This document shows, piece after piece, positions 1 through 8,842 of a stretch of 64,000 nucleotides of DNA; the first letter of the stretch is position 1; each line of letters opens with the position of its first letter. The stretch is from Variovorax sp. ZS18.2.2 (GTDB lineage Bacteria > Pseudomonadota > Gammaproteobacteria > Burkholderiales > Burkholderiaceae_C). The position numbers and the translations under genes are program-made. The notes beneath the pieces are model-generated. The model was not told where the DNA came from. It searched no databases and saw only the letters and a program-made list of their open reading frames with translations. The stretch spans positions 2,108,001 through 2,172,000 of the forward strand of contig NZ_JANLNM010000001.1 of the NCBI RefSeq assembly GCF_024701975.1, in the 5' to 3' direction.

Positions 1-646
1 CTACCGGCGTCCCGACGTTCCCCGCCTTGCCGAATTCGAAGGCCGCGGCATCTGGTACTGGGCCTCGGCCATCGAAGCGAAGATCTGCTCGCAACAGGAA
101 GTGGCGCTGGTCGGCGGCGGCAATTCAGCGGGCCAGGCCGCGGTATTCCTCGCGCGCCACGCGGCCAAGGTGAACGTGCTGGTGCGCGGACCCTCGCTGG
201 CCGCCAGCATGTCTCGCTACCTCATCGACCGCATCGAGGCCACGCCCAACATCGAGCTGCAGCCCCACACCGAACTCGTGCGCCTGCATGGCGGTTCGGA
301 CGAAGGCCTCACGGGCGCGACGTGGCGCTGTCACACGAGCGGCAACGAGCACGACTGCCCGGCGCGCAACATCTTCCTGTTTGTCGGCGCCGAACCCGAG
401 ACCTCGTGGCTCGAGGGGTGCGCGGTCGCGGTCGACAAACACGGCTTCGTGCTGACCGGCGCGCCGGCGAGCAGCGGCTTTCCCGCGCGGCCGGCCACGG
501 CGCTCGAATCCAGCGTGCCCGGCGTGTACGCCGTGGGCGACGTGCGCTCGGGCTCGGTCAAGCGCGTGGGTGGTGCGATCGGAGAAGGGGCTGCGGCGGT
601 GGCGCTGATCCATCAGCACCTGTCGCAGACGACGGCCGTGGCCTGA
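1..646 (+). CDS. thioredoxin-reductase-like FAD/NAD(P) oxidoreductase, 5' truncated by window edge
   Basis: The reading frame is already open at base 2 and ends in TGA at 646, leaving about 214 C-terminal residues. Near visible residue 38 there is a GGGNSA nucleotide-binding motif, the NADPH-binding part of thioredoxin reductase-type flavoproteins. Near the end, GVYAVGDVRSG followed by VGGAIGEGAAA matches the FAD-binding end of the family. The redox-active CxxC region is not recognisable in the visible part; AKICSQQE stands just before the NADPH motif, where CxxC would be expected. The enzyme probably passes electrons from NADPH to a disulfide or another acceptor. Similar proteins often carry an N-terminal cyclic-nucleotide or response-regulator domain, but that part would lie outside the window. 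The UBP zinc-finger gene follows 39 bases downstream on the same strand, so the two are probably co-transcribed. Confidence 0.88.
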   Translation, partial: YRRPDVPRLAEFEGRGIWYWASAIEAKICSQQEVALVGGGNSAGQAAVFLARHAAKVNVLVRGPSLAASMSRYLIDRIEATPNIELQPHTELVRLHGGSDEGLTGATWRCHTSGNEHDCPARNIFLFVGAEPETSWLEGCAVAVDKHGFVLTGAPASSGFPARPATALESSVPGVYAVGDVRSGSVKRVGGAIGEGAAAVALIHQHLSQTTAVA

Positions 647-685
647 CCCTCTTTCTCCATCAGATACCAATCAAGGAATTCTTCG

Positions 686-949
686 GTGCCCATCAAAGCC
701 TGCGACCACGTGCCTTCCGCCCTCGCGCAACCCCACACCCAGCGCGGCTGCGAGGACTGCCTGAAGACCGGCGACACCTGGGTCCACCTGCGCCTGTGCG
801 TGCATTGCGGCCACGTGGGCTGCTGCGACTCGTCGAAGAACCGTCATGCCACACGGCATTCGCAGGCAGAGGGGCATCCGGTCATTCAGTCGCTCGAGCC
901 CGGCGAAGACTGGATGTGGTGCAACGCGCACCAGCTGCAGGTGGGCTGA
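686..949 (+). CDS. UBP-type zinc finger domain protein
   Basis: This 87-aa protein is almost entirely one ZnF-UBP domain. Paired Cys and His residues are spaced as in the ubiquitin-hydrolase zinc finger: CEDC, then CVHCGHVGCCD, then HATRH and a conserved HPVIQSLEPGEDWMWC segment. In bacteria the domain stands alone and its ligand is not known. It starts with GTG at 686, chosen because AAGGA lies about six bases upstream and because the domain begins at once. It follows the reductase gene closely, an arrangement common in proteobacteria, which suggests a shared redox or stress-related role (inference). Confidence 0.88.
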   Translation: MPIKACDHVPSALAQPHTQRGCEDCLKTGDTWVHLRLCVHCGHVGCCDSSKNRHATRHSQAEGHPVIQSLEPGEDWMWCNAHQLQVG

Positions 950-1045
950 AAGCGCTGCCGCAAGGCGAATTCCCGCGCCGGCACGGGTTTGGATTGGCAC
1001 GTATATGCTGCCTCCCTCCCATCACACCCCCCCGGAGCCCGAGAC

Positions 1046-1750
1046 ATGCCCGCATCGCCCATCGAGGTCTATTCCTGGCCCACGCCCAACGGCCACAAGG
1101 TTCACGTCATGCTGGAGGAGTGCGGCCTGCCCTACCACGCGCACCCTGTGAACATCGGCAAGGGCGACCAGTTCGCGCCCGAGTTCCTGCAGATCAGCCC
1201 CAACAACAAGATCCCCGCCATCACCGACCCCGACGGTCCGGACGGCAAGCCGATCTCGCTGTTCGAATCGGGCGCGATCCTCGTCTACCTCGCGGGCAAG
1301 ACCGGCAAGTTCCTGCCCACCGGCGACCGCGAACGCTACGACGTGCTGCAGTGGCTCATGTTCCAGATGGGCGGCGTCGGCCCCATGCTCGGCCAGGCAC
1401 ACCATTTCCGCCTGTATGCGCCCGAGAAGATCGCCTATGCGATAGACCGCTACACCAATGAAGCCAGGCGCATCTACGGCGTGATCGACAAGCAGTTGTC
1501 GAAGAGCAAGTTCATCGCCGGCAAGAGCTATTCGATTGCGGACATCGCGATCTTCCCGTGGCTGCGCAGCTGGGAAAACCAGGGCATCACCCTCACCGAC
1601 TTCCCGCATCTGAAGGCTTGGTTCGACGGTATCGCCGCGCGCCCAGCCGTGCAGCGCGGCGTGAAAGTGCTGGCCGACCTGCGCCAGCCGCTCACCGGCG
1701 ACAAGGAGCGCCAGGTTCTTTTCGGCAAGACGCAGTACGAGAAACGTTGA
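1046..1750 (+). CDS. glutathione S-transferase family protein (YghU/YfcG-like)
   Basis: The 234-aa product has an N-terminal thioredoxin fold opening with IEVYSWPTPNGHKV and the GSH-site signature NKIPAI followed by LFESGAILVYLA. A C-terminal helical domain contains YSIADIAIFPWL, the usual N-capping box. The PTPNGHK active-site loop resembles the Nu-class enzymes YghU and YfcG, which act as disulfide-bond reductases or peroxidases on glutathione. The ATG at 1046 is preferred to earlier in-frame codons because the fold begins there and a CGGAG sequence precedes it. It is a cytosolic monocistronic gene ending just before two tRNA genes. Confidence 0.9.
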   Translation: MPASPIEVYSWPTPNGHKVHVMLEECGLPYHAHPVNIGKGDQFAPEFLQISPNNKIPAITDPDGPDGKPISLFESGAILVYLAGKTGKFLPTGDRERYDVLQWLMFQMGGVGPMLGQAHHFRLYAPEKIAYAIDRYTNEARRIYGVIDKQLSKSKFIAGKSYSIADIAIFPWLRSWENQGITLTDFPHLKAWFDGIAARPAVQRGVKVLADLRQPLTGDKERQVLFGKTQYEKR

Positions 1751-1779
1751 GAAAATCCGGAACCGGTCAATATCCGGGC

Positions 1780-1785
1780 TAGAAT
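1780..1785 (+). promoter_or_regulatory. possible -10 element for the tRNA genes
   Basis: TAGAAT lies about a dozen bases before tRNA-Pro and resembles a sigma-70 -10 box. I found no convincing -35 box at 16-18 bases upstream, so this is only a candidate. Confidence 0.3.
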
Positions 1786-1796
1786 CGAGGGCTTGT

Positions 1797-1873
<77 letters not shown>

Positions 1874-1920
1874 AGTTTTCTTTTCAGTGTTTTCGTTTTT
1901 GCTTCTGTCCGGCCCGGAAT

Positions 1921-1997
1921 CTGCCCGTAGCTCAGTTGGATAGAGCACCTGCCTTCTAAGCAGGTTGTCGGGGGTTCGATCCCCTCCGGGCAGGCCA
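1921..1997 (+). tRNA. tRNA-Arg (anticodon TCT)
   Basis: A 77-nt cloverleaf with encoded CCA. Acceptor strands CTGCCCG and CGGGCAG pair perfectly. The anticodon loop CTTCTAA between CCTGC and GCAGG gives TCT. It lies 47 bases after tRNA-Pro on the same strand, so they may share a transcript. Chromosomal tRNAs like these are common integration targets, but no integrase or duplicated tRNA end is visible near this one. Confidence 0.97.
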
Positions 1998-2061
1998 TCT
2001 CAAGAGATCATGACGCTCCACGAGCCGTCATAAGCAGCCCGGCTCCCGGGCCAGCATCTCC

Positions 2062-2922
2062 TCACGTATAGCGCTTCTCCAGCGCATCCCACTCCGGCTT
2101 GCCGACCAGCCGCTGCCTCTCGGCAAAAGTCGTGACCAGCCCGCTCGATTCCAGCACCTGCTTCTCATCGCGCAACACAGTCAGGGCTTTCTGCATCCCG
2201 GCGACCGCCCCTTGCAGTGCCGCATTGGCGTAAAGCACGATCCCGTACCCCAGCTCACCCAGATCCGTCGCATTGAAGATCGGCGTCTTGCCCCCGATCA
2301 CCATGTTCATCAACTGCGGCTTGGCCAGACGCTGCGGCAGCGCACGAATCTCATCTGCAGTGGTAACCGCTTCGACGAACAGGATGTCCGCCCCCGCCTC
2401 CGCGAACTTCTGCGCCCGCTCGACCGCAGCCTCGAAGCCATGCACGGCGGCCGCGTCGGTGCGGGCCATGATCAAGAGATCCTGATCCTGCCGCGCATCG
2501 ACGGCCGCCTTGATCTTGCTGACTGCTTCTTCCGTAGAGATCACTTCCTTGCCCGAGAAATGGCCGCAGCGCTTGGGCGCCACCTGGTCCTCGAACTGGA
2601 TGCAGTCGGCACCGGCCCGCTCCAGCGTGCGCACCGTGTGACGCACGTTCAGCGCGTTGCCGAAACCCGTATCGGCATCCACGATCAGCGGCACCGACAC
2701 CGCATCGCGGATGCGCGCCGTGTGGTCAGCGATTTCGGCGAGGCCCATGAAACCCTGGTCGGGCATGCCGAACCACATGTTGGTGACGCCGGCGCCGGTG
2801 ATGTAGATCGCCTTGAAGCCCAGGTCTTCGACGACCTTGGCCGAGAGCGCATTGAATGCGCCGGGAACGATGAGGCCGCGGCGAGCCTCGGCGAGGGATT
2901 TGAGTTGTTTGCGGGTGGACAT
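2062..2922 (-). CDS. isocitrate lyase/PEP mutase family protein, PrpB-like
   Basis: A 286-aa TIM-barrel lyase of the ICL/PEP mutase superfamily. It shows the Mg-binding strand VDADTGFGN, the EDQVAPKRCGH segment with the catalytic Cys, and MARTDA. Last gene of the methylcitrate operon, 17 bases after the prpF homologue. The ATG at 2922 is chosen because GGAAG sits seven bases before it. An alternative ATG at 2940 would overlap the prpF stop. The position suggests it cleaves 2-methylisocitrate to pyruvate and succinate. The loop after KRCGH reads FSGKEVIS rather than the RPNK of classical PrpB as I know it, so 2,3-dimethylmalate lyase or oxaloacetate decarboxylase activity is also possible. I give no gene symbol for that reason. 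Confidence 0.85.
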   Translation of the reverse strand: MSTRKQLKSLAEARRGLIVPGAFNALSAKVVEDLGFKAIYITGAGVTNMWFGMPDQGFMGLAEIADHTARIRDAVSVPLIVDADTGFGNALNVRHTVRTLERAGADCIQFEDQVAPKRCGHFSGKEVISTEEAVSKIKAAVDARQDQDLLIMARTDAAAVHGFEAAVERAQKFAEAGADILFVEAVTTADEIRALPQRLAKPQLMNMVIGGKTPIFNATDLGELGYGIVLYANAALQGAVAGMQKALTVLRDEKQVLESSGLVTTFAERQRLVGKPEWDALEKRYT

Positions 2923-2939
2923 TCGAGAACTTCCAATCA

Positions 2940-4136
2940 TCAGAAACTGTCGCCGGGTACGCGCACCCAGCCTTCCATCAACACACGGGCGCTTCGGCTC
3001 ATCAGGGCCTTGGTCACCACCCATTCGCCATCGTCGGCCTTGCGGGCCTCTGCGCCGACGCGCAACGTGCCCGAAGGATGGCCGAAGCGCACGGCCTGGC
3101 GCTCACCGCCACCGGCCGCGAGGTTCACCAGCGTGCCGGGAATCGCCGCGGCCGTGCCGATGGCGACTGCCGCCGTGCCCATCATGGCGTGGTGCAGCTT
3201 GCCCATCGAGAGCGCACGCACCAGCAGGTCGATATCCGCCGCCTGCACCGCCTTGCCACTGGAAGCCGTGTAGTTCTTCGGCGGTGCGACGAAGGCGACC
3301 TTGGGCGTGTGCTGGCGCTTGGCCGCTTCGGCGATGTCCTTGATGAGCCCCATCTTCACAGCACCGTATGCGCGGATGGTCTCGAAGATGGCCAGCGCCT
3401 TCGCATCGCCGTTGATCGCGTCCTGCAGTTCGGTGCCCGTGTAGCCGATGTCGCCGGCGTTGACGAAGATGGTGGGAATGCCCGCATTGATCAGCGTGGC
3501 CTTGAACGTGCCAACACCGGGCACTTCGAGGTCGTCGACCACCTTGCCGGTCGGGAACATCGCGCCGCCGCCTTCACCATCGCCCTGGTCGGCCGGATCG
3601 ATGAATTCGAGCGGCACTTCGGCCGCGGGGAACGTGACGCCATCGAGTTCGAAGTCGCCGGTCTCCTGCGCCTCGCCCTCGGTGATCGGCACATGGGCCA
3701 CGATGGTCTTGCCGATATTGGCCTGCCAGATGCGCACGGTGCAGATGCCGTTCTGCGGCACGCGCGCACGATCGATCAGCCCCTGCGCAATCGCGAACGG
3801 CCCGACCGCCGCCGACAGGTTGCCGCAGTTGCCCGACCAGTCGACAAAGGCGCTGTCGATGGAGACCTGGCCAAAGAGGTAGTCGACGTCGTGGTCCGGC
3901 CGCGTGGAGCGCGACAGGATCACGGTCTTGGAGGTGGACGAGGTGGCCGCGCCCATGCCGTCGATCTGCTTGGCGTAGGGGTCGGGGCTGCCGATCACGC
4001 GCAAGAGGAGCGCGTCGCGCGCCGGGCCGGGTTGCTGCGCTGGCTTGGGCAGGTCCTGCAGGCGAAAGAACACGCCCTTGCTGGTGCCGCCGCGCATGTA
4101 GACGGCGGGAATCTTGATCTGGGGAACGGATGCCAT
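2940..4136 (-). CDS. prpF: 2-methylaconitate cis-trans isomerase
   Basis: The 398-aa product belongs to the PrpF family, which has a diaminopimelate-epimerase-like fold. It begins with the family hallmark PAVYMRGGTSKGVFF. It carries DWSGNCGNLSAAVGPFA, where the Cys acts as a catalytic base, and MGAATSSTSKTVI. PrpF isomerises the trans-2-methylaconitate made by AcnD to the cis form, so AcnD-type pathways need it. The start at 4136 places the family motif at the N-terminus and leaves 28 bases to the acnD stop. It is followed 17 bases later by the PrpB-like lyase, so the two are clearly co-transcribed. Confidence 0.95.
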   Translation of the reverse strand: MASVPQIKIPAVYMRGGTSKGVFFRLQDLPKPAQQPGPARDALLLRVIGSPDPYAKQIDGMGAATSSTSKTVILSRSTRPDHDVDYLFGQVSIDSAFVDWSGNCGNLSAAVGPFAIAQGLIDRARVPQNGICTVRIWQANIGKTIVAHVPITEGEAQETGDFELDGVTFPAAEVPLEFIDPADQGDGEGGGAMFPTGKVVDDLEVPGVGTFKATLINAGIPTIFVNAGDIGYTGTELQDAINGDAKALAIFETIRAYGAVKMGLIKDIAEAAKRQHTPKVAFVAPPKNYTASSGKAVQAADIDLLVRALSMGKLHHAMMGTAAVAIGTAAAIPGTLVNLAAGGGERQAVRFGHPSGTLRVGAEARKADDGEWVVTKALMSRSARVLMEGWVRVPGDSF

Positions 4137-4164
4137 GGAGTTGATGAAGGTGACGGTGGTTGTC

Positions 4165-6789
4165 TCAGGCGGCGAGTCGGTTCTCGGCCAGGAAGTCTTG
4201 CGCAAAACGCTGCAGCACACCGCCCGCCTCGTAGATGGACACTTCCTCGGCCGTGTCGAGCCGGCAGGTCACCGGGACCTGGAGCGTTTCTCCGCTCTTG
4301 CGGTGCACGACCAGCGTCAGGTCGGCGCGCGGCCTGGGCTCGCCGACCACGTCGTAGGTTTCGGTGCCGTCCAGGCCCAGCGTGAGGCGCGTGGTGCCGG
4401 GCTTGAACTCCAGCGGCATCACGCCCATGCCGAGCAGGTTGGTGCGGTGGATGCGCTCAAAGCCCTCGGCCACGACAGTCTCCACGCCGGCCAGCCGCAC
4501 GCCCTTGGCGGCCCAGTCGCGCGACGACCCCTGGCCGTAGTCGGCGCCGGCCACGATGATGAGCGGCTGCCGGCGGTTCAGGTAGGTCTCGATGGCCTCC
4601 CACATGCGCACGACATTGCCCTCGGGCTCGATGCGCGCGAGCGATCCCTTCTTCTGCACACCGCCCTCCACCGCCATCTCGTTGACGAGCTGCGGGTTCG
4701 CGAAGGTAGCGCGCATGGCTGTCAGGTGGTCGCCGCGATGCGTGGCGTACGAGTTGAAGTCTTCTTCCGGCAGGCCCATCTTCGCCAGGTACTCGCCAGC
4801 GGCGCTGTCCAGCAGGATCGCGTTGGAGGGCGACAGGTGATCGGTCGTGATGTTGTCCGGCAGGATGGCCAATGGCCGCATGCCGCGCAGCGTGCGCGGC
4901 ACGGCAGCGAGCGCGCCCACGCCCTCGCTGTCCCAGTACGGCGGGCGGCGGATGTAGGTCGATTGCGGCCGCCAGTCGTACTGCGGGCTCACCTTCTCGC
5001 CGTTGTCCGCATGGATCGCGAACATCGGCTCGTACACCTTGCGGAACATCTCGGGCCTGACGGAAGCCGCGACGATCGCATCGATCTCCTCGTCGCTCGG
5101 CCACAGGTCGGCCAGGTGAATCTCCTTGCCGTCGACCACGTCCAGCACGTCGCGCTCGATGTCGAAGCGCATCGTGCCCGCGATCGCGTAGGCCACCACC
5201 AGCGGCGGCGAAGCCAGGAAGGCCTGCTTCGCATACGGGTGGATGCGCCCGTCGAAGTTGCGGTTTCCCGAGAGCACCGCGGTGGCGTACAGGTCGCGCT
5301 CGATGATCTCCTGCTGGATCTTCGGGTCCAGCGCGCCCGACATGCCGTTGCAGGTGGTGCAGGCGAAGGCGACGATGCCAAAGCCCAGCTGCTCCAGGTC
5401 GTGCAGCAGGCCGGCGTCGCGCAGGTAGAGCTCGACCGTCTTAGAGCCCGGCGCCAGCGACGACTTGACCCACGGCTTGCGCTTCAGGCCCAAGCGGTTG
5501 GCGTTGCGCGCAAGCAGGCCCGCGGCGATCACGTTGCGCGGGTTCGAGGTGTTGGTGCACGAGGTGATGGCCGCGATGATCACGGCGCCATCGGGCATCA
5601 GCCCTGCGGCCTCCTGCAGCCGGGCCTCGGCCAGGCCGACGGCGATGTCGCGCTCGACCAGTTGCGAGGTCGGCAGGCGGCGGTGCGGGTTGGAGGGTCC
5701 GGCCATGTTGCGCACGACGCTCGAGAGGTCGAACTTCAGCACCCGTTCGTAGCTCGCGGTTTTCAGCGCATCGCCCCAGAAGCCGGCAGTCTTCGCATAC
5801 GTTTCGACCAGCGCGACCTGCGTGTCTTCGCGGCCCGTGAGCCGCAGGTAGGTGAGCGTCTGGTCGTCGATATAGAACAGCGCGGCGGTGGCGCCGTACT
5901 CGGGGCACATGTTCGAGATGGTGGCGCGGTCGCCAATCGTGAGGCCCCGCGTGCCTTCGCCGAAGAACTCCAGGTACGCGCCGACCACCTTTTCCTTGCG
6001 CAGGAACTCGGTGAGCGCCAGCACGATGTCGGTGGCGGTGATGCCTGGTTGGCGCCGACCGGTCAGCTCGACGCCGACGATGTCCGGCAGACGCATCCAC
6101 GAGGCGCGGCCCAGCATCACGTTCTCGGCTTCGAGGCCGCCCACGCCTACCGCGATCACGCCCAGCGCATCGACGTGCGGCGTGTGGCTGTCGGTGCCCA
6201 CGCAGGTGTCGGGAAAGGCCAGGCCGTCCTGCACGTAGACCACCGGCGACATCTTCTCCAGATTGATCTGATGCATGATCCCGTTCCCCGCCGGGATCAC
6301 CTCCATGTTGGCGAAGGCGCGTTTCGTCCAGTCGATGAAATGGAAGCGGTCTTCGTTGCGGCGGTCTTCGATCTGGCGGTTCTTCTCGAACGCTTGCGGA
6401 TCGAAGCCGCCGCACTCCACGGCCAGCGAGTGGTCCACGATCAACTGCACCGGCACCACCGGGTTCACCTGCGACGGATCGCCGCCCTCGGCCGCGATGG
6501 CATCGCGCAAACCTGCCAGGTCCACCAGCGCGGTCTGGCCCAGGATGTCGTGGCACACCACGCGCACCGGAAACCACGGAAAGTCGCGATCGCGCCGCCG
6601 CTCGATGAGCTGCAGCAGGCATTCGTCGAGGATGGAAAGGTCGCAGCGGCGCACCAGGTTCTCGGCGTGCACGCGCGCGGTGTAGGGCAGCGTGTCCCAG
6701 GCGCCGCTTTGCAGCGCGTCGACCGCGGCGCGGGCGTCGATGTAGTCCAGCGCGGTGCCGGGGAGTTGTTTTCTGTGTCGTGGGTTCAT
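4165..6789 (-). CDS. acnD: Fe/S-dependent 2-methylcitrate dehydratase AcnD
   Basis: An 874-aa aconitase-superfamily protein. The [4Fe-4S] ligands are visible in TSCTNTSNP and in ACTTCNGMSG. The N-terminal part carries CVGTDSHTPHVDALGVIAVGVGG. The C-terminal swivel domain has ADYGQGSSRDWAAKG and RTNLLGMGVMPL. AcnD dehydrates 2-methylcitrate to a methylaconitate isomer that PrpF corrects. Finding prpF directly downstream separates it from housekeeping aconitase AcnA. The start at 6789 is the ATG before PRHRKQLPGT and lies 20 bases after the prpC stop. Oxidative damage to the cluster would inactivate the enzyme. It acts in the cytosol. Confidence 0.95.
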   Translation of the reverse strand: MNPRHRKQLPGTALDYIDARAAVDALQSGAWDTLPYTARVHAENLVRRCDLSILDECLLQLIERRRDRDFPWFPVRVVCHDILGQTALVDLAGLRDAIAAEGGDPSQVNPVVPVQLIVDHSLAVECGGFDPQAFEKNRQIEDRRNEDRFHFIDWTKRAFANMEVIPAGNGIMHQINLEKMSPVVYVQDGLAFPDTCVGTDSHTPHVDALGVIAVGVGGLEAENVMLGRASWMRLPDIVGVELTGRRQPGITATDIVLALTEFLRKEKVVGAYLEFFGEGTRGLTIGDRATISNMCPEYGATAALFYIDDQTLTYLRLTGREDTQVALVETYAKTAGFWGDALKTASYERVLKFDLSSVVRNMAGPSNPHRRLPTSQLVERDIAVGLAEARLQEAAGLMPDGAVIIAAITSCTNTSNPRNVIAAGLLARNANRLGLKRKPWVKSSLAPGSKTVELYLRDAGLLHDLEQLGFGIVAFACTTCNGMSGALDPKIQQEIIERDLYATAVLSGNRNFDGRIHPYAKQAFLASPPLVVAYAIAGTMRFDIERDVLDVVDGKEIHLADLWPSDEEIDAIVAASVRPEMFRKVYEPMFAIHADNGEKVSPQYDWRPQSTYIRRPPYWDSEGVGALAAVPRTLRGMRPLAILPDNITTDHLSPSNAILLDSAAGEYLAKMGLPEEDFNSYATHRGDHLTAMRATFANPQLVNEMAVEGGVQKKGSLARIEPEGNVVRMWEAIETYLNRRQPLIIVAGADYGQGSSRDWAAKGVRLAGVETVVAEGFERIHRTNLLGMGVMPLEFKPGTTRLTLGLDGTETYDVVGEPRPRADLTLVVHRKSGETLQVPVTCRLDTAEEVSIYEAGGVLQRFAQDFLAENRLAA

Positions 6790-6809
6790 CGGGGGAATCG
6801 GAAAGCGGC

Positions 6810-7979
6810 TCAGACGCGCGCCGCGATCGGCACGAACTTCAGGTCTTCCGGACCGGTGTAGTTCGCGCTCGGGCGAATGATCTTGTTGTCCACGCGCTGC
6901 TCGATCACATGCGCAGCCCAGCCACTGGTGCGCGCGATCACGAAGAGGGGCGTGAACATCGCCGTGGGCACGCCCATCATGTGGTAGCTCACCGCACTGA
7001 ACCAGTCGAGGTTGGGGAACATCTTCTTGACCTCCCACATCACCGTCTCCAGCCGCTCCGCGATGTCGAACATCTTGGTGGAGCCGGCCTCCTCGGACAG
7101 CGATTTCGCCACGCCCTTGATCACCACGTTGCGCGGATCGCTCACCGTGTACACCGGGTGGCCGAAGCCGATGACGACCTCCTTGGCTTCCACGCGGCGG
7201 CGGATGTCGGCCTCGGCTTCATCGGGCGCGTCGTAACGCTTCTGGATCTCGAAGGCGACCTCGTTCGCGCCGCCGTGCTTGGGGCCGCGCAGCGCGCCGA
7301 TAGCGCCGGCAATGGCCGAGTGCATGTCGCTGCCGGTGCCGGCGATCACGCGCGCGGTGAAGGTGCTGGCGTTGAATTCGTGCTCGGCGTACAGGTTCAG
7401 CGAGGTGTGCATCGCGCGCACCCAGGCTTCGCTGGGCTTCTCGCCGTGCAGCAGATGCAGGAAGTGGCCGCCGATCGAATCGTCGTCGGTCTCCACCTCG
7501 ATGCGCTTGCCCTGGCTGCTCCAGTGGTACCAGTACAGCAGCATCGAGCCGAGCGAGGCCATCAGGCGGTCGGCGATGTCGCGCGCGCCGGGCAGGTTGT
7601 GGTCGTCCTTCTCGGGCAGCACGCAACCCAGCGCCGAGACACCGGTGCGCATCACGTCCATCGGGTGGGCACCCGCGGGCAGGCTCTCCAGCGCGCTCTT
7701 CACGTTGGCCGGCAGGCCGCGCATCGCCTTCAGCCGCGTCTTGTAGGCCTTGAGCTCGGCGCGTGTGGGCAGCTTGCCGTGCACCAGGAGGTGGGCGATT
7801 TCCTCGAACTCGCAGACCTCGGCGATGTCCAGGATGTCGTAGCCGCGGTAGTGCAGGTCGTTGCCGGTGCGGCCCACGGTGCACAGCGCGGTGTTGCCCG
7901 CGGTCACGCCCGACAGGGCGACGGATTTCTTGGGCTTGAAGCCGGCGGGAGCGGTAGTTTCGGTCGTGGTGGTGGTCAT
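6810..7979 (-). CDS. prpC: 2-methylcitrate synthase
   Basis: A 389-aa citrate-synthase-family enzyme. Catalytic motifs are present: the His in [20 protein letters not shown], the [11 protein letters not shown] segment and the C-terminal [11 protein letters not shown]. Length and motifs fit the short, hexose-independent class that condenses propionyl-CoA with oxaloacetate, and the acnD-prpF neighbours point to methylcitrate rather than citrate. The ATG at 7979 overlaps the stop of the upstream thioesterase by four bases (ATGA), so translation is coupled. The [14 protein letters not shown]-terminus is low-complexity and probably disordered. Propionyl-CoA from odd-chain fatty acids or amino acids is the likely inducing substrate. 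Confidence 0.94.
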   Translation of the reverse strand: MTTTTTETTAPAGFKPKKSVALSGVTAGNTALCTVGRTGNDLHYRGYDILDIAEVCEFEEIAHLLVHGKLPTRAELKAYKTRLKAMRGLPANVKSALESLPAGAHPMDVMRTGVSALGCVLPEKDDHNLPGARDIADRLMASLGSMLLYWYHWSSQGKRIEVETDDDSIGGHFLHLLHGEKPSEAWVRAMHTSLNLYAEHEFNASTFTARVIAGTGSDMHSAIAGAIGALRGPKHGGANEVAFEIQKRYDAPDEAEADIRRRVEAKEVVIGFGHPVYTVSDPRNVVIKGVAKSLSEEAGSTKMFDIAERLETVMWEVKKMFPNLDWFSAVSYHMMGVPTAMFTPLFVIARTSGWAAHVIEQRVDNKIIRPSANYTGPEDLKFVPIAARV

Positions 7980-8371
7980 GCGGTTTCCTTGTTCAGATAA
8001 GAGCGATCGATGCCAGCGGGACGGCCGGCGGCGTCGACCGCCACCATCTCGAACACACCCTTGAGGACTTCCTCCGCCGGAACGCCCGGCACGTCGGCGA
8101 TGCCGGTCACGCACACGGTCATCGAGCAACGGCCGATGCGGCTGACCCAGCCGCGCAGGATGAGCTGGTAGCCCACCGGCACGGGAGCGAGAAAGGCGAC
8201 GCTGGTCACGCCGGCCATCACCACCTCGCGCTGTGCCAGGCCGCGGGCTGCCAGGAAGGCCGCCTTGCTCATCAGTTGCAGGCCCTGGCCGGCGAAGAGC
8301 GTGCCGCGGTGATTGGCATGCACCGGCAGCACCAGCTCGCGGAGTTCTATTGTTCCAACGGGTGTCGTCAT
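7976..8371 (-). CDS. acyl-CoA thioesterase, hotdog fold
   Basis: A 131-aa single hotdog-domain protein with [20 protein letters not shown], matching the N-x-G-x-L-F-x-G substrate loop and central helix of the YciA/BFIT acyl-CoA thioesterase group. It is the first gene of the methylcitrate operon, and its stop overlaps the prpC start by four bases. It may relieve CoA trapping by hydrolysing propionyl-CoA or methylcitryl-CoA pathway esters; that role is inferred from position alone. The ATG at 8371 begins [12 protein letters not shown]. The product lacks a signal peptide and is cytosolic. Confidence 0.85.
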   Translation of the reverse strand: MTTPVGTIELRELVLPVHANHRGTLFAGQGLQLMSKAAFLAARGLAQREVVMAGVTSVAFLAPVPVGYQLILRGWVSRIGRCSMTVCVTGIADVPGVPAEEVLKGVFEMVAVDAAGRPAGIDRSYLNKETA

Positions 8372-8842
8372 GGTTCGCAATCTACGCAGATTGCGCCCTT
8401 TGCATAAGGACTGAAAGGGCGAACTCTTGCGAAGTCGATCGCTTCGTTCTGCGAATCTTGTGAATATTCGCCATGGCACCGTCTCGCGCCCAGGTCACGG
8501 GAAACGACAACCGGGCGAATGGGAGGTGCCACCCGACTACCGAAGTTTTACGGGATAGCGCTATGGCCGCAGTCCTTTGCGCCATGGTGCAATCCGCCTC
8601 GTTAGAACGAACGATCGTTCTTTTTAACCGTCGATTCGCCAGCGGCTCGACGTCGTCCCGGGCGCGATGCCGGCGATCACCATTCGCCTGCCCTCATGCG
8701 GGTTGTCGCCTCCGGGATCAACGCAGCCGTCACCGGCAAGCGTTGGCTCCCCTGTTTCTCCAGCCGTAGCCGTTCCCGGCGCGATGCCTCGCGTTGCGGA
8801 ACACCCGAACGACAGACAGAACATTCAGGAAGAAGACGTCGC
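8372..8842. other. divergent intergenic region between prp operon and CocE hydrolase gene
   Basis: 471 bases with no gene I can support. It must hold the promoter of the leftward methylcitrate operon and that of the rightward hydrolase gene. The 12-base palindrome at 8609 is the only clear element. No regulator gene for the prp operon (PrpR or GntR type) is adjacent. Confidence 0.6.
8609..8620. promoter_or_regulatory. perfect 12-bp palindrome, possible repressor operator
   Basis: GAACGATCGTTC is its own reverse complement and is followed by a T-run (TTTTT). Short perfect palindromes of this kind serve as TetR-family operators. It lies between two divergent transcription units. No TetR gene is adjacent, so any regulator would act from elsewhere. 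Confidence 0.4.

Noticed and set aside
1921-1997. tRNA-Arg as the attachment site of the AT-rich island.
   Set aside because: The island lies 36 kb away and no copy of the tRNA 3' end was seen at either island boundary.
4114-6861. Very long open frame (about 915 codons) on the plus strand opposite acnD.
   Set aside because: It is the shadow of acnD in high-GC DNA: its composition is rich in Arg, His, Val and Gly without any motif, and the opposite strand has a clear, complete enzyme.
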